Of a stretch of 64,000 nt of DNA, positions 17,521-27,221 are shown piece by piece (position 1 is the first letter of the stretch; each line of letters starts with the position of its first letter). The notes under the pieces were generated by a model. The model worked only from the letters and a program-made list of their open reading frames with translations, did not search any database and was not told the DNA's origin. Position numbers and translations under genes: made by a program. This stretch comes from Paenibacillus agilis (GTDB taxonomy: Bacteria > Bacillota > Bacilli > Paenibacillales > Paenibacillaceae), in the NCBI RefSeq assembly GCF_007786455.1, contig NZ_VNJK01000001.1, positions 1,572,074-1,636,073 on the forward strand. Reading direction: 5' to 3'.

Positions 17521-19260
17521 GTGGCTGATACACGGGATACAGAGCAGCAAGATGGAGAGCAAAAAGATACAGTTTCCGATGACCAGGATTCATCACACAC
17601 TGAAGAACGAAATACGTCAAAATCTTCTGAACAACAGGGGGAGCAGGAGCGGGCACCGAATGCGAATCAGGCATCAAATCAAATTCCAGATCGAACTGCA
17701 GGCAGTCCTGTTGGTAAGGAGAGTCCAGAGCACGCTAGGAAGCGCAAGCAAGAGTATTCAAACAGCTTGGTGGAATCGGTAAAGTATTGGCAAGGCGATG
17801 ATAAGATTCCGACTGATATTGAAAAGGTAAAAGGGACGTTAAAGGATGTCTCGGGGCTAGGCGAATCATTCGATCTCGTTTTCCGAGAAATGACATTTGC
17901 AGGACGTAAGTTTGGTTATTTCTTTGTATCTGGCTTTGCAAAAGACAACATCATGCAAATTGTACTAGCGCGGCTGAGTATGTTGGATGAGAAGCAAATA
18001 AGTGCAGATGCGCTCAGAGCTTTTTTTGACCTTTACATTCCACATATTCAAGTTGAGCTTATGACTTCAATGAGTCAGACTATAAACAAAGTATTCCAAG
18101 GTTACAGCGTATTCTACATAGAGCAGGAATCTACTTCTATTGTGCTAGATACCCGTAACTATCCCGCACGTGGACCAGATGAGCCTTCATTGGAAAAAGT
18201 GGTACGAGGAGCAAGAGATGGATTTAACGAGACCCTGCTAACGAATGTGGCACTTGTGCGGCGAAGAGTTCGTGATCCGGGATTGAAGGTAGAAATCATG
18301 CAAGTTGGGCGCCGAACACAAACCGACGTGTCCATTCTTTATATCGATGATATTGCAGACATTCGTCTTGTAGAGTCGATACGAAAAAAAATACAGGCAG
18401 TCGATGTCTACGGACTTCCGTTAGCGGATAAACAGCTGGAAGAAGCAATCATTCAGAAGGGATGGAATCCATATCCGCTTGTTCGTTACTCCGAACGACC
18501 TGATGTCGTTGCCGATCATCTGTTGGACGGAAGTGTGGTCATTCTGGTTGATACTTCTCCGTCTGTCATGATAATGCCTACGACATTTTTTGATCTTTGT
18601 CAGCACGCAGAAGAAAATCGCCAGACAGCATTTATGGGTACCTACTTGCGCTGGATCAGATTTTTGGGTATATTTGCTTCATTGTTTTTGCTTCCGCTCT
18701 GGTTGTTGTTAGTTATAGAGCCGGGCTTGAAGCCAGCCTATCTACAAATACTAGGCCCACAAGAGACAGGTAAGCTTCCTCTCCTTCTGCAGTTTGTTCT
18801 TGCGGAATTTGGGGTTGACTTAATGAGGATGGCGTCCATTCATACACCAGCTCCGTTAGCAACAGCAATGACTTTGGTGGCTGCCATACTGCTTGGAGAA
18901 ATAGCTGTTAAGACAGGTGTTTTTGTGTATGAGGTCATACTCTACATGGCTTTTGCAGCTGTAGGAATGTTTGCGACACCGAGCTATGAGTTAGCACTCG
19001 CCAATCGCATAGTCAGGTTAATTTTGCTTTTTGCGGTTGCCTTCTTCAAGGTGCATGGCTTGATTATTGGGATCACGATATATATAATCGTTTTAACTTT
19101 ACATCGCTCGTACAATTCGTCCTACCTGTGGCCGTTTATACCATTTAATGCAAAGGCGATGTTCAATATTTTTGTTCGTCAGCCTGTGCTCAACAACAAG
19201 GATCGACCAAGCTTAAACAAACCAAAAGACCGTACGAAAATGCGTAACAAACAAAAATAA
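17521..19260 (+). CDS. spoVAF: Spore germination protein SpoVAF (GerA family)
   Basis: A 579-residue GerA/SpoVAF family protein: a soluble domain (about 90-370) followed by about five membrane spans (370-545) and a basic tail. SpoVAF proteins sit in the spore inner membrane and influence germination. Position directly before lysA matches B. subtilis, where spoVAF ends the spoVAA-AF operon; here no spoVAA-AE genes lie between sigF and spoVAF. The first 75 residues are an acidic, Gln/Glu/Ser-rich low-complexity extension that makes this longer than B. subtilis SpoVAF. GTG start with AAGGAGGG upstream. A CATACTA -10-like element (17449-17455) suits sigma-G, but no matching -35 was found. Confidence 0.88.
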   Translation: MADTRDTEQQDGEQKDTVSDDQDSSHTEERNTSKSSEQQGEQERAPNANQASNQIPDRTAGSPVGKESPEHARKRKQEYSNSLVESVKYWQGDDKIPTDIEKVKGTLKDVSGLGESFDLVFREMTFAGRKFGYFFVSGFAKDNIMQIVLARLSMLDEKQISADALRAFFDLYIPHIQVELMTSMSQTINKVFQGYSVFYIEQESTSIVLDTRNYPARGPDEPSLEKVVRGARDGFNETLLTNVALVRRRVRDPGLKVEIMQVGRRTQTDVSILYIDDIADIRLVESIRKKIQAVDVYGLPLADKQLEEAIIQKGWNPYPLVRYSERPDVVADHLLDGSVVILVDTSPSVMIMPTTFFDLCQHAEENRQTAFMGTYLRWIRFLGIFASLFLLPLWLLLVIEPGLKPAYLQILGPQETGKLPLLLQFVLAEFGVDLMRMASIHTPAPLATAMTLVAAILLGEIAVKTGVFVYEVILYMAFAAVGMFATPSYELALANRIVRLILLFAVAFFKVHGLIIGITIYIIVLTLHRSYNSSYLWPFIPFNAKAMFNIFVRQPVLNNKDRPSLNKPKDRTKMRNKQK

Positions 19261-19373
19261 AATCGCATAAAATGCAAATGAAACACAATTTAGTCCATTG
19301 GTAAACAACACCAAGAGTTGCTATAATCATGGTACCAAAACCAGTATATCGCGTAGAAATGGGGAATAAAACG

Positions 19374-20708
19374 ATGTATCTACATGGAACGAGTACTATC
19401 AATAATGAGGGGCATCTAACGATTGGTGGCTGTGATGTGACCGCATTGAAGGCTCAATTCGGCACACCTCTTTATATAGTTGATGAGGCGCTTGTTCGTG
19501 AGCGTTGTCGTCAATATATGGAAGCATTTCGTGCTTCTGGCCTGACTTTCCAAGTGGCATATGCAAGTAAAGCTTTCTGTGTAATGGCGATGTGCAGACT
19601 TGCTGAAGAAGAAGGATTGTCGCTTGATGTCGTTTCAGATGGAGAGCTGTTTACGGCATTACAGGCAGGGTTCCCTGCACAACGTATCCATTTCCATGGT
19701 AACAACAAGACTCCTGATGAGATTGAAATGGCTATCGACGCACAAATTGGCTGCTTTGTCGTGGACAACTTCAATGAGCTTCAGTTATTGAATGCGATCG
19801 CTAAGGAACGCGGCGTTCGTGTTAATGTGCTGCTTCGTGTAACACCAGGTGTTGAAGCGCATACGCATGAATATATTTCAACAGGCCAGACAGATTCGAA
19901 GTTTGGCTTTGATATTGGTAACGGTACGGCTGCTGTTGCTGTTCAAGAAGCAGCAAATGCGGATCATATTGATTTGCTCGGTATTCATTCTCATATCGGC
20001 TCGCAAATCTTTGAGGTACAAGGTTTCCAAATGGCAGTAGAACGCGTTGCTCAATTTGCTCGCTCTATTAAAGAGCAGACAGGCACTACGTTCAAAGTAG
20101 TAAACTTGGGCGGAGGGTTTGGTATTCGCTATGTGGATGGAGATACTCCATTGGCTGTATCCGACTACGTCAAGGCGATTACAGATGGTGTGAAACAACA
20201 TTTTGCAGGAATTGGCCCAACGTTGCCTGAGATCTGGGTTGAACCAGGCCGTAGTATCGTCGGTGAAGCAGGTACAACGCTGTACACAGTAGGTTCTGTA
20301 AAAGAAATTCCTGGTGTACGCAAGTATGTAGCTGTAGATGGCGGTATGACGGATAACCCGCGTCCTGCTCTATATGAGTCCCGTTACGAAGCAGTGCTTG
20401 CCAACCGTGCAAACGATGCGACTGAAGAAGTCGTATCTATCGCTGGTAAATGCTGTGAGAGTGGAGATATGCTCATTTGGGATCTTTCTTTGCCAAAAGT
20501 AAAACAAGATGATTTACTTGCTGTTTCATGTACAGGTGCATACAACTATGCAATGGCAAACAACTACAACCGTATCCGTCGTCCTGCTGTTTTGTTTGTG
20601 CACGAGGGTCAGGCTGATGTAGTTGTAGAACGTGAGACGCATCAGGATATTGTAGGGAAAGATGTGATCCCTGCTCGCCTTCAGAAGAAGAGTGCAGTTC
20701 AAGTTTAA
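19374..20708 (+). CDS. lysA: Diaminopimelate decarboxylase
   Basis: The last step of lysine synthesis: meso-diaminopimelate to L-lysine and CO2, PLP-dependent. 444 residues with a fold-III alanine-racemase-like barrel carrying the PLP lysine Lys66 (VAYASKAF), HSHIGSQI, the phosphate-binding GGGFGI, and a C-terminal beta domain with the CESGD motif (GKCCESGDMLIWD). The start at ATG 19374 has GGGGAA about nine bases upstream; in-frame ATGs at 19329 and 19359 give a longer form with no better ribosome site. Confidence 0.95.
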   Translation: MYLHGTSTINNEGHLTIGGCDVTALKAQFGTPLYIVDEALVRERCRQYMEAFRASGLTFQVAYASKAFCVMAMCRLAEEEGLSLDVVSDGELFTALQAGFPAQRIHFHGNNKTPDEIEMAIDAQIGCFVVDNFNELQLLNAIAKERGVRVNVLLRVTPGVEAHTHEYISTGQTDSKFGFDIGNGTAAVAVQEAANADHIDLLGIHSHIGSQIFEVQGFQMAVERVAQFARSIKEQTGTTFKVVNLGGGFGIRYVDGDTPLAVSDYVKAITDGVKQHFAGIGPTLPEIWVEPGRSIVGEAGTTLYTVGSVKEIPGVRKYVAVDGGMTDNPRPALYESRYEAVLANRANDATEEVVSIAGKCCESGDMLIWDLSLPKVKQDDLLAVSCTGAYNYAMANNYNRIRRPAVLFVHEGQADVVVERETHQDIVGKDVIPARLQKKSAVQV

Positions 20709-20713
20709 TGTAT

Positions 20714-20773
20714 AGCCAGAAGCTGGTCGTTAACCAAATCGTCGAGGACGGTTTGGTTTCGACTGGCTTTTTA
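20714..20773 (+). terminator. Terminator of lysA
   Basis: Outer arms AGCCAG and CTGGCT with a long inner stem AACCAAATCGTC/GACGGTTTGGTT, then TTTTT. Confidence 0.85.
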
Positions 20774-20852
20774 TATTGTTTAGTTAAGCAGCGTATATAG
20801 GACGGATTGTTGCTTATACCTTTCATAGTAATGTTGATCCAGTTTATTTGGG

Positions 20853-20881
20853 TTGAGCCTTGGAAGCTTAAATGCTATACT
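20853..20881 (+). promoter_or_regulatory. Sigma-A-like promoter of the cyclophilin gene
   Basis: TTGAGC (20853-20858), 17-base spacer, TATACT (20876-20881), about 47 bases before the ATG. Confidence 0.6.
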
Positions 20882-20927
20882 ATTTTCATTGTGTTTTAGA
20901 CTCGCAATACAGAAGGGATGTTTACAT

Positions 20928-21356
20928 ATGAAAACAGCTACATTTGAACTAGAAAAAGGCGGAAACGTTGTAATCGAGTTATTCGATCAAGAAGCTCCAG
21001 GAACTGTTGCAAACTTTGAGAAATTGGCTAACGAAGGTTTCTATAACGGTTTGACGTTCCACCGCGTTATTAAAGACTTCGTCGCTCAAGGCGGATGTCC
21101 GCACGGTACAGGCACAGGCGGCCCTGGCTACACAATCAAATGTGAGACAGCTGGCAACACGCACAAGCATGTGCGCGGTGCATTGTCTATGGCACATGCA
21201 GGTAAAGACACAGGCGGAAGCCAGTTCTTCATTTGCTACGCTCCATTCCCGCATTTGGATGGCGTTCATACTGTATTTGGCCAAGTAACAGAAGGTATGG
21301 AACTTGTTGACCAAATCAAACAAGGTGACAAAATGAAGTCCGTAACAGTAGCTTAA
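20928..21356 (+). CDS. ppiB: Cyclophilin-type peptidyl-prolyl cis-trans isomerase
   Basis: Catalyses proline isomerisation during protein folding in the cytoplasm. 142 residues of the short bacterial cyclophilin type, with the catalytic-site motifs [29 protein letters not shown] and [12 protein letters not shown]. No signal peptide. The ATG at 20928 has AAGGGATG upstream, and the frame before it is unlikely to be translated. B. subtilis ppiB also lies in the lysA-ribD interval. Confidence 0.95.
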   Translation: MKTATFELEKGGNVVIELFDQEAPGTVANFEKLANEGFYNGLTFHRVIKDFVAQGGCPHGTGTGGPGYTIKCETAGNTHKHVRGALSMAHAGKDTGGSQFFICYAPFPHLDGVHTVFGQVTEGMELVDQIKQGDKMKSVTVA

Positions 21357-21406
21357 TAATAGCTCATTAAAGATGCTAACTGCTAATGTGCGTTAGTACG
21401 TTAATT

Positions 21407-21455
21407 AAAGCCTTAGTTATCCATTGTTTTAAGCAATGGGCAGCTAGGGCTTTTT
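21407..21455 (+). terminator. Terminator of ppiB
   Basis: AAAGCCTTAGTT and the CTAGGGCTTTTT side pair around an inner CCATTG/CAATGG stem, followed by a T run. Confidence 0.8.
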
Positions 21456-21623
21456 GTCGTTGATTCATTTTGTTTTGAAGGAGTACATACGGCAATATGT
21501 GGAGAGACTATTGCAATTTTCGAAATGCGGGTGTAACATACATGGCAAGACTTGTATAGTCGATGTCATATTTCCTTGCTGCATGGTATTGCAGTTCGGA
21601 AATAACACAATTTTATATGATTT

Positions 21624-21786
21624 ATCCTTCGGGGTCGGGTGAAAGTCCCAACCGGCGGTGATGTATTAAGAGTGCGATATTTGCTCTTTATGCTTAGTCC
21701 GTGACCCGGATGCGGTTGAATATCGTAGACGGTGGATCTGGTGCAACTCCAGAGCCGACAGTATAGTCTGGATGGGAGAAGGATAT
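21624..21786 (+). promoter_or_regulatory. FMN riboswitch (RFN element)
   Basis: The conserved RFN pieces are present in order: ATCCTTCGGGGTCGGGTG, CAACCGGCGGTGAT, TAGTCCGTGACCCG, GGTGGATCTGGTGCAACTCC, AGAGCCGACAGTATAGTC and the closing GATGGGAGAAGGAT, which pairs with the first. Binding of FMN to this leader turns off riboflavin synthesis. It precedes ribD-ribE-ribBA-ribH. A terminator-type hairpin at 22063-22094 is the likely expression platform. Confidence 0.96.
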
Positions 21787-22177
21787 CAGGACAGGTGGAG
21801 TGTGACTGCTGCTTGCTCTTATTTGGCTATGATATTTGGTTATCATATCAATTAGGACGGAGCAGATGTAGATGCATTTCATTTTCGACGCGCTGTATTT
21901 TACATGACGGTCATTTTTGGCCTAACGCTGTAGTTTATTTGCTCTATGCAGGTAAATTGACATCGGTTTATTTGCTTATGCTGATAAAGTAGTTTTGTCG
22001 CTGCCTACAAGCATTTGCCGTTCATGTGAAGCATCGTACATACCTGATTATTCGACCTAATGACCCTTCGGAGTATTGTTCCGAGGGGTTTTTCTGTTGT
22101 TCGTTTGTAGTTGTACGCAACTACATCGGCAAGTTTAGCTCGTACATTTTCGAGAAATGTGAAGAGGAGGTGTTTGT
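21787..22177 (+). other. Long leader between the FMN aptamer and ribD
   Basis: About 390 bases with no supported gene; an open frame at 21732-21992 begins inside the aptamer and is rejected. It holds a small hairpin TATGATA/TATCATA around 21829-21848 and the terminator at 22063-22094, followed about 50 bases later by the ribD ribosome site. The distance from aptamer to terminator is unusually long for an RFN-controlled operon. Confidence 0.6.
22063..22094 (+). terminator. Probable FMN-controlled attenuator before ribD
   Basis: ACCCTTCGG pairs with CCGAGGGGT, followed by TTTTTC. Its place downstream of the RFN element and upstream of ribD suits the regulated terminator. Confidence 0.75.
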
Positions 22178-23335
22178 ATGATTCCACGGCTTGATGATGA
22201 GTTCTACATGCAATTAGCGATTCAATTGGCAGAGCGTGTCATTGGCCAAACGAGCATTAATCCGCCTGTAGGCTGTGTCATCGTCCATGGAGGCCGTGTT
22301 GTGGGCATGGGTGCGCATTTGATGCGCGGCGAAGGGCATGCAGAAGTTCATGCTTTGCAAATGGCGGGTGAGCTTACGAAAGGGGCAACTGCCTATGTAA
22401 CGTTGGAACCTTGCAGCCATTATGGCCGTACGCCTCCATGCTGCTTGCGATTGATTGAGGCGGGTGTTAAGCGAGTTGTTGTTGGCTGTGTTGACCCTAA
22501 TCCGCAAGTTGCAGGTCGTGGGTTAACGGCATTACATGATAATGGAATCGAAGTGGCTGTTGGTGTATTGCAGGAAGAAGCCAAATCGCTCATTACGATG
22601 TTTGCAAAGTTTATGTTGACGAAACTGCCGTATGTGACGATGAAGACAGCATCCACGCTGGACGGGAAAATTGCCACGCATACAGGCGACAGCAAATGGA
22701 TTACGAACGCAGATGTTCGTGAACGTGTCCATGCACTGCGTCATCGCCATCAAGCGATTATGGTTGGAATTGAGACGGTGTTGCAGGATAATCCATCACT
22801 GACAACTCGGCTGTCGGTGCCAGCGTTGAATCCAATTCGAATCATCGTCGACTCTAAGCTAAGAATGCCGTTGGATGCTCGCCTTGTGAAGGATGAAGCA
22901 GCACCGACTTGGGTACTTACGACAACCCGAGCAAATGAGCACACTGCATACGGATTAGAGGAGCGGGGGGTACGCATCATTCGAGTAAATGACGGACCAG
23001 TTGTTGATCTTACGTTAGCTATGAAGCTTTGTGCTAAGGAAGAGATCGGGTCTATTTTACTTGAAGGTGGAGGCACGTTGAATGGCGCCATGCTTAAGGC
23101 TGGGCTTATCGATCGCGTTCTACTTATGGTAGCTCCCAAAATTGTCGGTCATCCTAAGGCTCCATCTGTCTTCAATTTTGAAGGAGTAGAGAGCATGCAA
23201 GATGCACTGCAGTTGGAGGGTTTGCAAGTGGAAACGATTGGGGACAACGTCATCATTAGCGGCAGCCCGTTGAACCGAAAATTAAGAGAGTTACAAGATG
23301 CGCAGGAGGTGAATGCAGCTTGTTCACAGGTTTAG
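22178..23335 (+). CDS. ribD: Bifunctional deaminase/reductase RibD
   Basis: Carries out the second and third steps of riboflavin synthesis: deamination of the diaminopyrimidinone ribosyl phosphate, then NADPH-dependent reduction of the ribosyl chain. 385 residues: the zinc deaminase domain 1-145 (HAEVHAL, EPCSHYGRTPPC) and the RibG reductase domain from about 150 (TLDGKIAT, LEGGGTLNGAM). GAGGAGG precedes the ATG. It overlaps ribE by 16 bases, indicating a coupled operon under the FMN riboswitch. Confidence 0.96.
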   Translation: MIPRLDDEFYMQLAIQLAERVIGQTSINPPVGCVIVHGGRVVGMGAHLMRGEGHAEVHALQMAGELTKGATAYVTLEPCSHYGRTPPCCLRLIEAGVKRVVVGCVDPNPQVAGRGLTALHDNGIEVAVGVLQEEAKSLITMFAKFMLTKLPYVTMKTASTLDGKIATHTGDSKWITNADVRERVHALRHRHQAIMVGIETVLQDNPSLTTRLSVPALNPIRIIVDSKLRMPLDARLVKDEAAPTWVLTTTRANEHTAYGLEERGVRIIRVNDGPVVDLTLAMKLCAKEEIGSILLEGGGTLNGAMLKAGLIDRVLLMVAPKIVGHPKAPSVFNFEGVESMQDALQLEGLQVETIGDNVIISGSPLNRKLRELQDAQEVNAACSQV

Positions 23336-24009
23336 TTGAAGAAGTTGGCACACTTCATTCGGTTAGCAAGCAGGGAGAAGCCCTGGTGCTTTGCATCCGC
23401 GCTAACCAAGTGCTCGAAGGAGTGAAGCTCGGAGATAGTATTGCGGTCAATGGTGTTTGCTTGACGGTGACAGCATATAGTGGCGCATCGTTCCATGCAG
23501 ATGTTATGCCACAAACGTATCGTCATACGAACTTGAAACAGCTGCGTCCTGGTGTATCTATTAATTTGGAGCGAGCGATGGCTGCTAATGGACGATTTGG
23601 TGGTCATATTGTCCAAGGTCATATTGACGGGACGGCCGTTATTGTGAATCGAGTAGTTGATGCCAATGCCATCGTATTCGAATTTCAACTAGAGCAGCCA
23701 GGCATAGAGCGATATATGATTCCGAAAGGTTCAATCACAATTGACGGCATTAGTTTGACACTTATACAAGCGGATGATAGCAACTTTGCTGTATCTATTA
23801 TCCCGCATACATTGAGTAAAACTTCGCTAGCTCATAAAAAGATGGGTGACACGGTGAATGTAGAGTGCGACGTACTAGGCAAATACGTTGAAAGACTACT
23901 TCGCTTCGCAAGTACAAACGACCACGGCGTTGGTGATAATTTGGAGCACTCCAGTTCGAAATCATCGCAATTGACAGAGAGTTTTCTTGCTGAGCACGGA
24001 TTCTTTTAA
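23320..24009 (+). CDS. ribE: Riboflavin synthase, alpha subunit
   Basis: Dismutates two lumazine molecules into riboflavin and the pyrimidine that RibH reuses. 229 residues built from two tandem lumazine-binding repeats: the first starts FTGLVEEVG with GVCLTV, the second starts at [10 protein letters not shown] with GISLTL. The start is TTG 23320 with AGGAGGTG upstream. The C-terminal 30 residues are a Ser-rich extension beyond the usual fold. Confidence 0.95.
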   Translation: MFTGLVEEVGTLHSVSKQGEALVLCIRANQVLEGVKLGDSIAVNGVCLTVTAYSGASFHADVMPQTYRHTNLKQLRPGVSINLERAMAANGRFGGHIVQGHIDGTAVIVNRVVDANAIVFEFQLEQPGIERYMIPKGSITIDGISLTLIQADDSNFAVSIIPHTLSKTSLAHKKMGDTVNVECDVLGKYVERLLRFASTNDHGVGDNLEHSSSKSSQLTESFLAEHGFF

Positions 24010-24038
24010 CAATTAACGGATTAAGGAGGGGAATGCCC

Positions 24039-25253
24039 GTGAGCGAGCCATTTTATTTCGATCCGATTGAAGCAGCAGTGGAAGATTTGAAAGCAGGGAA
24101 AGTCATTATTGTAGTAGATGATGAGGATCGTGAAAATGAAGGAGATTTCATCGCGCTAGCAGACAAGGCTGCACCTGACGTCATTAATTTTATGATAACA
24201 GAGGGGCGCGGACTCGTTTGTGTTCCGATTACACCTGAACGGGCCGTAGAGCTTAATCTTCCTCCTATGGTTAGCCATAATACCGATTTTCATGGTACAG
24301 CGTTCACGATCTCGGTCGATCATATGAACACAACGACAGGCATTTCTGCACATGAACGATCGTTAACGATACAGGCACTTATCGATCCTGCTTCAAAGGC
24401 GGACGATTTTAGACGTCCTGGTCATATATTTCCGCTAGTAGCGAAAAAGGGTGGAGTGCTGCGTCGTGCCGGTCATACAGAGGCTGCAGTTGATCTGGCA
24501 CGTATGAGCGGTTCAGCTCCAGCTGGCGTCATTTGTGAGATTATGAATGAAGATGGAACGATGGCGAGGCTGCCAGATTTGATTGAGCTGAAAGAGAAGC
24601 ATGGCCTGAAGTTAATTTGCATTCGGGATCTGATTCAATATCGGCATTCGCAGGAAAAGCTAATTCAACGTGAAGTCGAGGCGAGCATGCCGACGGAATA
24701 CGGACAATTTCGCATGATTGCTTATACGAATGCCGTTGACAATAAAGAGCATATTGCAATGGTAAAGGGAGAAATTGATCCCTCTCAGCCTGTGCTTGTA
24801 CGTGTACATTCTGAGTGTTTAACGGGAGACATCTTCCATTCACATCGATGTGACTGTGGACCGCAGTTGGCAGCAGCCTTGCAACATATTGAAGAAGCAG
24901 GCAGTGGAGTGCTGCTGTACATGCGCCAAGAGGGCCGAGGAATTGGGTTAATTAATAAGCTTCGAGCTTACAATTTGCAAGAAGAAGGCTATGACACAGT
25001 TGATGCGAATACGAAGCTGGGGTTTGCTGCAGATCTAAGAGATTACGGAATTGGTGCACAAATATTGAAGGATATCGGGGTCCGGAGCATCCGACTTATG
25101 AGCAATAATCCGAGAAAAATTACTGGACTAGAAGGATATGGACTGCAAATTGCGGAAAGAGTCCCGCTGCAAATGCCAGAAAATACATCGAATCGTCGTT
25201 ATCTTCATACAAAGAAAGAGAAGCTTGGACATTTGTTTGACTACTCGTCCTAA
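24039..25253 (+). CDS. ribBA: Bifunctional DHBP synthase / GTP cyclohydrolase II
   Basis: Supplies both precursors of riboflavin. The N-terminal domain (about 1-200, with [12 protein letters not shown] and [10 protein letters not shown]) makes 3,4-dihydroxy-2-butanone 4-phosphate. The C-terminal domain (about 205-395) opens [13 protein letters not shown], the zinc ligands around [10 protein letters not shown], and [13 protein letters not shown] 24039 is preferred because AGGAGG ends nine bases before it; the in-frame ATG at 24033 is only about three bases away from that site and is the other choice. Third gene of the rib operon. Confidence 0.94.
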   Translation: MSEPFYFDPIEAAVEDLKAGKVIIVVDDEDRENEGDFIALADKAAPDVINFMITEGRGLVCVPITPERAVELNLPPMVSHNTDFHGTAFTISVDHMNTTTGISAHERSLTIQALIDPASKADDFRRPGHIFPLVAKKGGVLRRAGHTEAAVDLARMSGSAPAGVICEIMNEDGTMARLPDLIELKEKHGLKLICIRDLIQYRHSQEKLIQREVEASMPTEYGQFRMIAYTNAVDNKEHIAMVKGEIDPSQPVLVRVHSECLTGDIFHSHRCDCGPQLAAALQHIEEAGSGVLLYMRQEGRGIGLINKLRAYNLQEEGYDTVDANTKLGFAADLRDYGIGAQILKDIGVRSIRLMSNNPRKITGLEGYGLQIAERVPLQMPENTSNRRYLHTKKEKLGHLFDYSS

Positions 25254-25305
25254 CGGTCTAGTGCTCATTTATACGAATTATCTATTATAATAGGAGGTTG
25301 TTATT

Positions 25306-25773
25306 ATGCCGCATATTTTTGAAGGTCATCTCATTTCGGAAGGTCTTAAGTACGGTGTCGTAGCTGGAAGGTTCAATGAATTTATCGTATCCAAACTTGT
25401 TTCAGGTGCATTGGATGCGTTGAAGCGTCACGGTGTGCAGGATGACGAGATTGATATTGCTTGGGTACCTGGGGCGTTTGAAATACCATTAATTACACAA
25501 AAATTAGCGGAAAGTGGAAAGTATGACGCGATTATCACACTTGGAGCTGTCATCCGAGGCTCGACACCGCATTTCGACTATGTTTGCAATGAAGTGGCAA
25601 AAGGAGTTGCGCAAATAGGCTTGAAAACTGGGGTTCCTACGATATTCGGCGTACTTACAACGGATTCAATTGAGCAAGCGATTGAGCGAGCGGGTACAAA
25701 GGCAGGCAATAAGGGATGGGAAGCAGCAGCGACTGCGATCGAGATGGCTAACTTGACGAAACAGTTAAAATAG
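25306..25773 (+). CDS. ribH: 6,7-dimethyl-8-ribityllumazine synthase
   Basis: Condenses the RibBA butanone phosphate with the RibD pyrimidine to form lumazine. 155 residues, the typical length, with the substrate-binding motifs [32 protein letters not shown] (catalytic His) and [11 protein letters not shown]. Assembles as an icosahedral shell in relatives. Last gene of the rib operon, followed by a terminator; AGGAGG precedes the ATG. Confidence 0.96.
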   Translation: MPHIFEGHLISEGLKYGVVAGRFNEFIVSKLVSGALDALKRHGVQDDEIDIAWVPGAFEIPLITQKLAESGKYDAIITLGAVIRGSTPHFDYVCNEVAKGVAQIGLKTGVPTIFGVLTTDSIEQAIERAGTKAGNKGWEAAATAIEMANLTKQLK

Positions 25774-25783
25774 TGCTTAGTTA

Positions 25784-25824
25784 ATGTAGTACCCTTTTAC
25801 CTGGGGTGCTACATTTGTTTTTTT
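25784..25824 (+). terminator. Terminator of the rib operon
   Basis: ATGTAGTACCC pairs with GGGGTGCTACAT, followed by a T-rich tract. Confidence 0.85.
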
Positions 25825-25840
25825 CAGGGGGAATTACGGG

Positions 25841-26632
25841 GTGTCCGTTACATATAAGCTTGATCATTTCGAAGGTCCGCTTGATCTGTTGCTTCACTTA
25901 GTGGACAAGTCTGAAATTGATATTCAAGACATCTCTATTAGCGAAATTACTGATCAATATATGGAATATTTGCAAAGTATGCAGGAGCTAGAGTTGGATA
26001 TTACGAGTGAGTTCCTCGTTATGGCGGCTACATTATTATCTATGAAGTCCAAGCAGTTGCTGCCCAAACCTCCTGTTATGGAATGGGAAGACTATCCTGA
26101 GTACGAAGAGGAAGAAGAAGATCCTCGTGATGAGCTTATTCGCAAGCTGATCGAGTACCGTAAATTTAAGGGCATTGCTCAACATTTGCGCGAAAAGGAA
26201 ACCGTAAGAAGTCACATTTTCACAAAGGAAGCCGAGGATTTAAGCACATATTTGCCGTCTGCTCCTGCTAATCCAGTTGAAGGATTGCATGTGGCAGATC
26301 TTGTTCGTGCGTTCCAAAAAGCGCTCAGCAAATCTCAGCGCAAAGAGCAAGTAGCAACCATTCATCGTGATGAAATATCCGTTAAGGATCGAATACGCGA
26401 TATTGTTGGTATGCTCAAGCCTTCAGGAAAAGGAAGTAAGGTCATGTTCTCCAAGCTATTAAGTGAAGAAATGGCACGTCATGAGATTGTGGTCACTTTC
26501 TTAGCACTATTGGAGTTAATGAAAACAAAACATATTCGCTGCCATCAAGATCAGCGATTTGAGGATATCGTCATTCAGTGGCAAGGTGAGGTGGACACAG
26601 ATGAACTTTCAAGAGTTGAAGTCGATTATTGA
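25841..26632 (+). CDS. scpA: Segregation and condensation protein A
   Basis: The kleisin subunit that bridges SMC ATPase heads in the chromosome condensation complex. 263 residues with the conserved N-terminal FEGPLDLLLHLV and the downstream IDIQDISI, an acidic linker rich in Glu (about 83-97), and a C-terminal winged helix. GTG start with a GGGGG ribosome site. It overlaps scpB by about 30 bases, so the two partners are coupled. Confidence 0.96.
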   Translation: MSVTYKLDHFEGPLDLLLHLVDKSEIDIQDISISEITDQYMEYLQSMQELELDITSEFLVMAATLLSMKSKQLLPKPPVMEWEDYPEYEEEEEDPRDELIRKLIEYRKFKGIAQHLREKETVRSHIFTKEAEDLSTYLPSAPANPVEGLHVADLVRAFQKALSKSQRKEQVATIHRDEISVKDRIRDIVGMLKPSGKGSKVMFSKLLSEEMARHEIVVTFLALLELMKTKHIRCHQDQRFEDIVIQWQGEVDTDELSRVEVDY

Positions 26633-27221
26633 AGGCCTGCTGTTTATGGCAGGAGAAGAAGGATTAAGTACCAAGCATATGGCCGAAATTACGGAGCAGC
26701 GTGTGGAAGTCGTTGAGGAAGCAGTGCAAGATTTAAAAGGAGACTTTGAGCGAAATAAGCGCGGTATTCAAGTTCTTGTGATAGCAGGCATGTATCATTT
26801 AGCGACGCTGCCTGAACATGTGCCTTATTTTGAAAAGATGGCGTATTCACCTGCTCGTGCATCTTTGTCTCAAGCAGCGCTAGAGACATTATCCATCGTG
26901 GCGTATAGACAGCCGATTACCCGCGTTGAGATCGAAGAAGTGCGTGGAGTCAAGTCTGATCGGGCGATTCAAACGCTTGTTAATAAAGATCTTATTGAAG
27001 AGGTTGGCCGTGCGGAGGCGATTGGGCGTCCGATTCTTTATGGTACGACAAAATCATTTCTTGATTATTTCGCTCTTTCCAGCTTGGAAGAATTGCCTGA
27101 GGCAGCTCAATTTGAGCAAACAGATGGCTTGGAGGAGGAAACCCAGCTTCTATTCGCGAAGTTAGATAGTAGGCAGCTAACTATTGAAGATGTTGGAGGG
27201 AATCAGGAAGATGCAGATTAA
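26601..27221 (+). CDS. scpB: Segregation and condensation protein B
   Basis: A dimeric winged-helix protein that binds the ScpA linker in the SMC complex. 206 residues with an N-terminal EGLLFMAGEEGLS and the conserved ALETLSIVAYRQPITR-type motif (20 residues or fewer visible around 90), then VEEVGRAEAIGRPILYGTT. ATG 26601 has AAGGTGAGGTGG upstream; the frame is open further upstream inside scpA but that part is not the gene. Confidence 0.96.
   Translation: MNFQELKSIIEGLLFMAGEEGLSTKHMAEITEQRVEVVEEAVQDLKGDFERNKRGIQVLVIAGMYHLATLPEHVPYFEKMAYSPARASLSQAALETLSIVAYRQPITRVEIEEVRGVKSDRAIQTLVNKDLIEEVGRAEAIGRPILYGTTKSFLDYFALSSLEELPEAAQFEQTDGLEEETQLLFAKLDSRQLTIEDVGGNQEDAD

Noticed and set aside
20853..20927. 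N-terminal extension of the cyclophilin
   Set aside because: Overlaps its own promoter; ATG 20928 gives the usual cyclophilin start.
21732..21992. Open frame in the ribD leader
   Set aside because: Starts inside the FMN aptamer and lacks a ribosome site; explained by the riboswitch.
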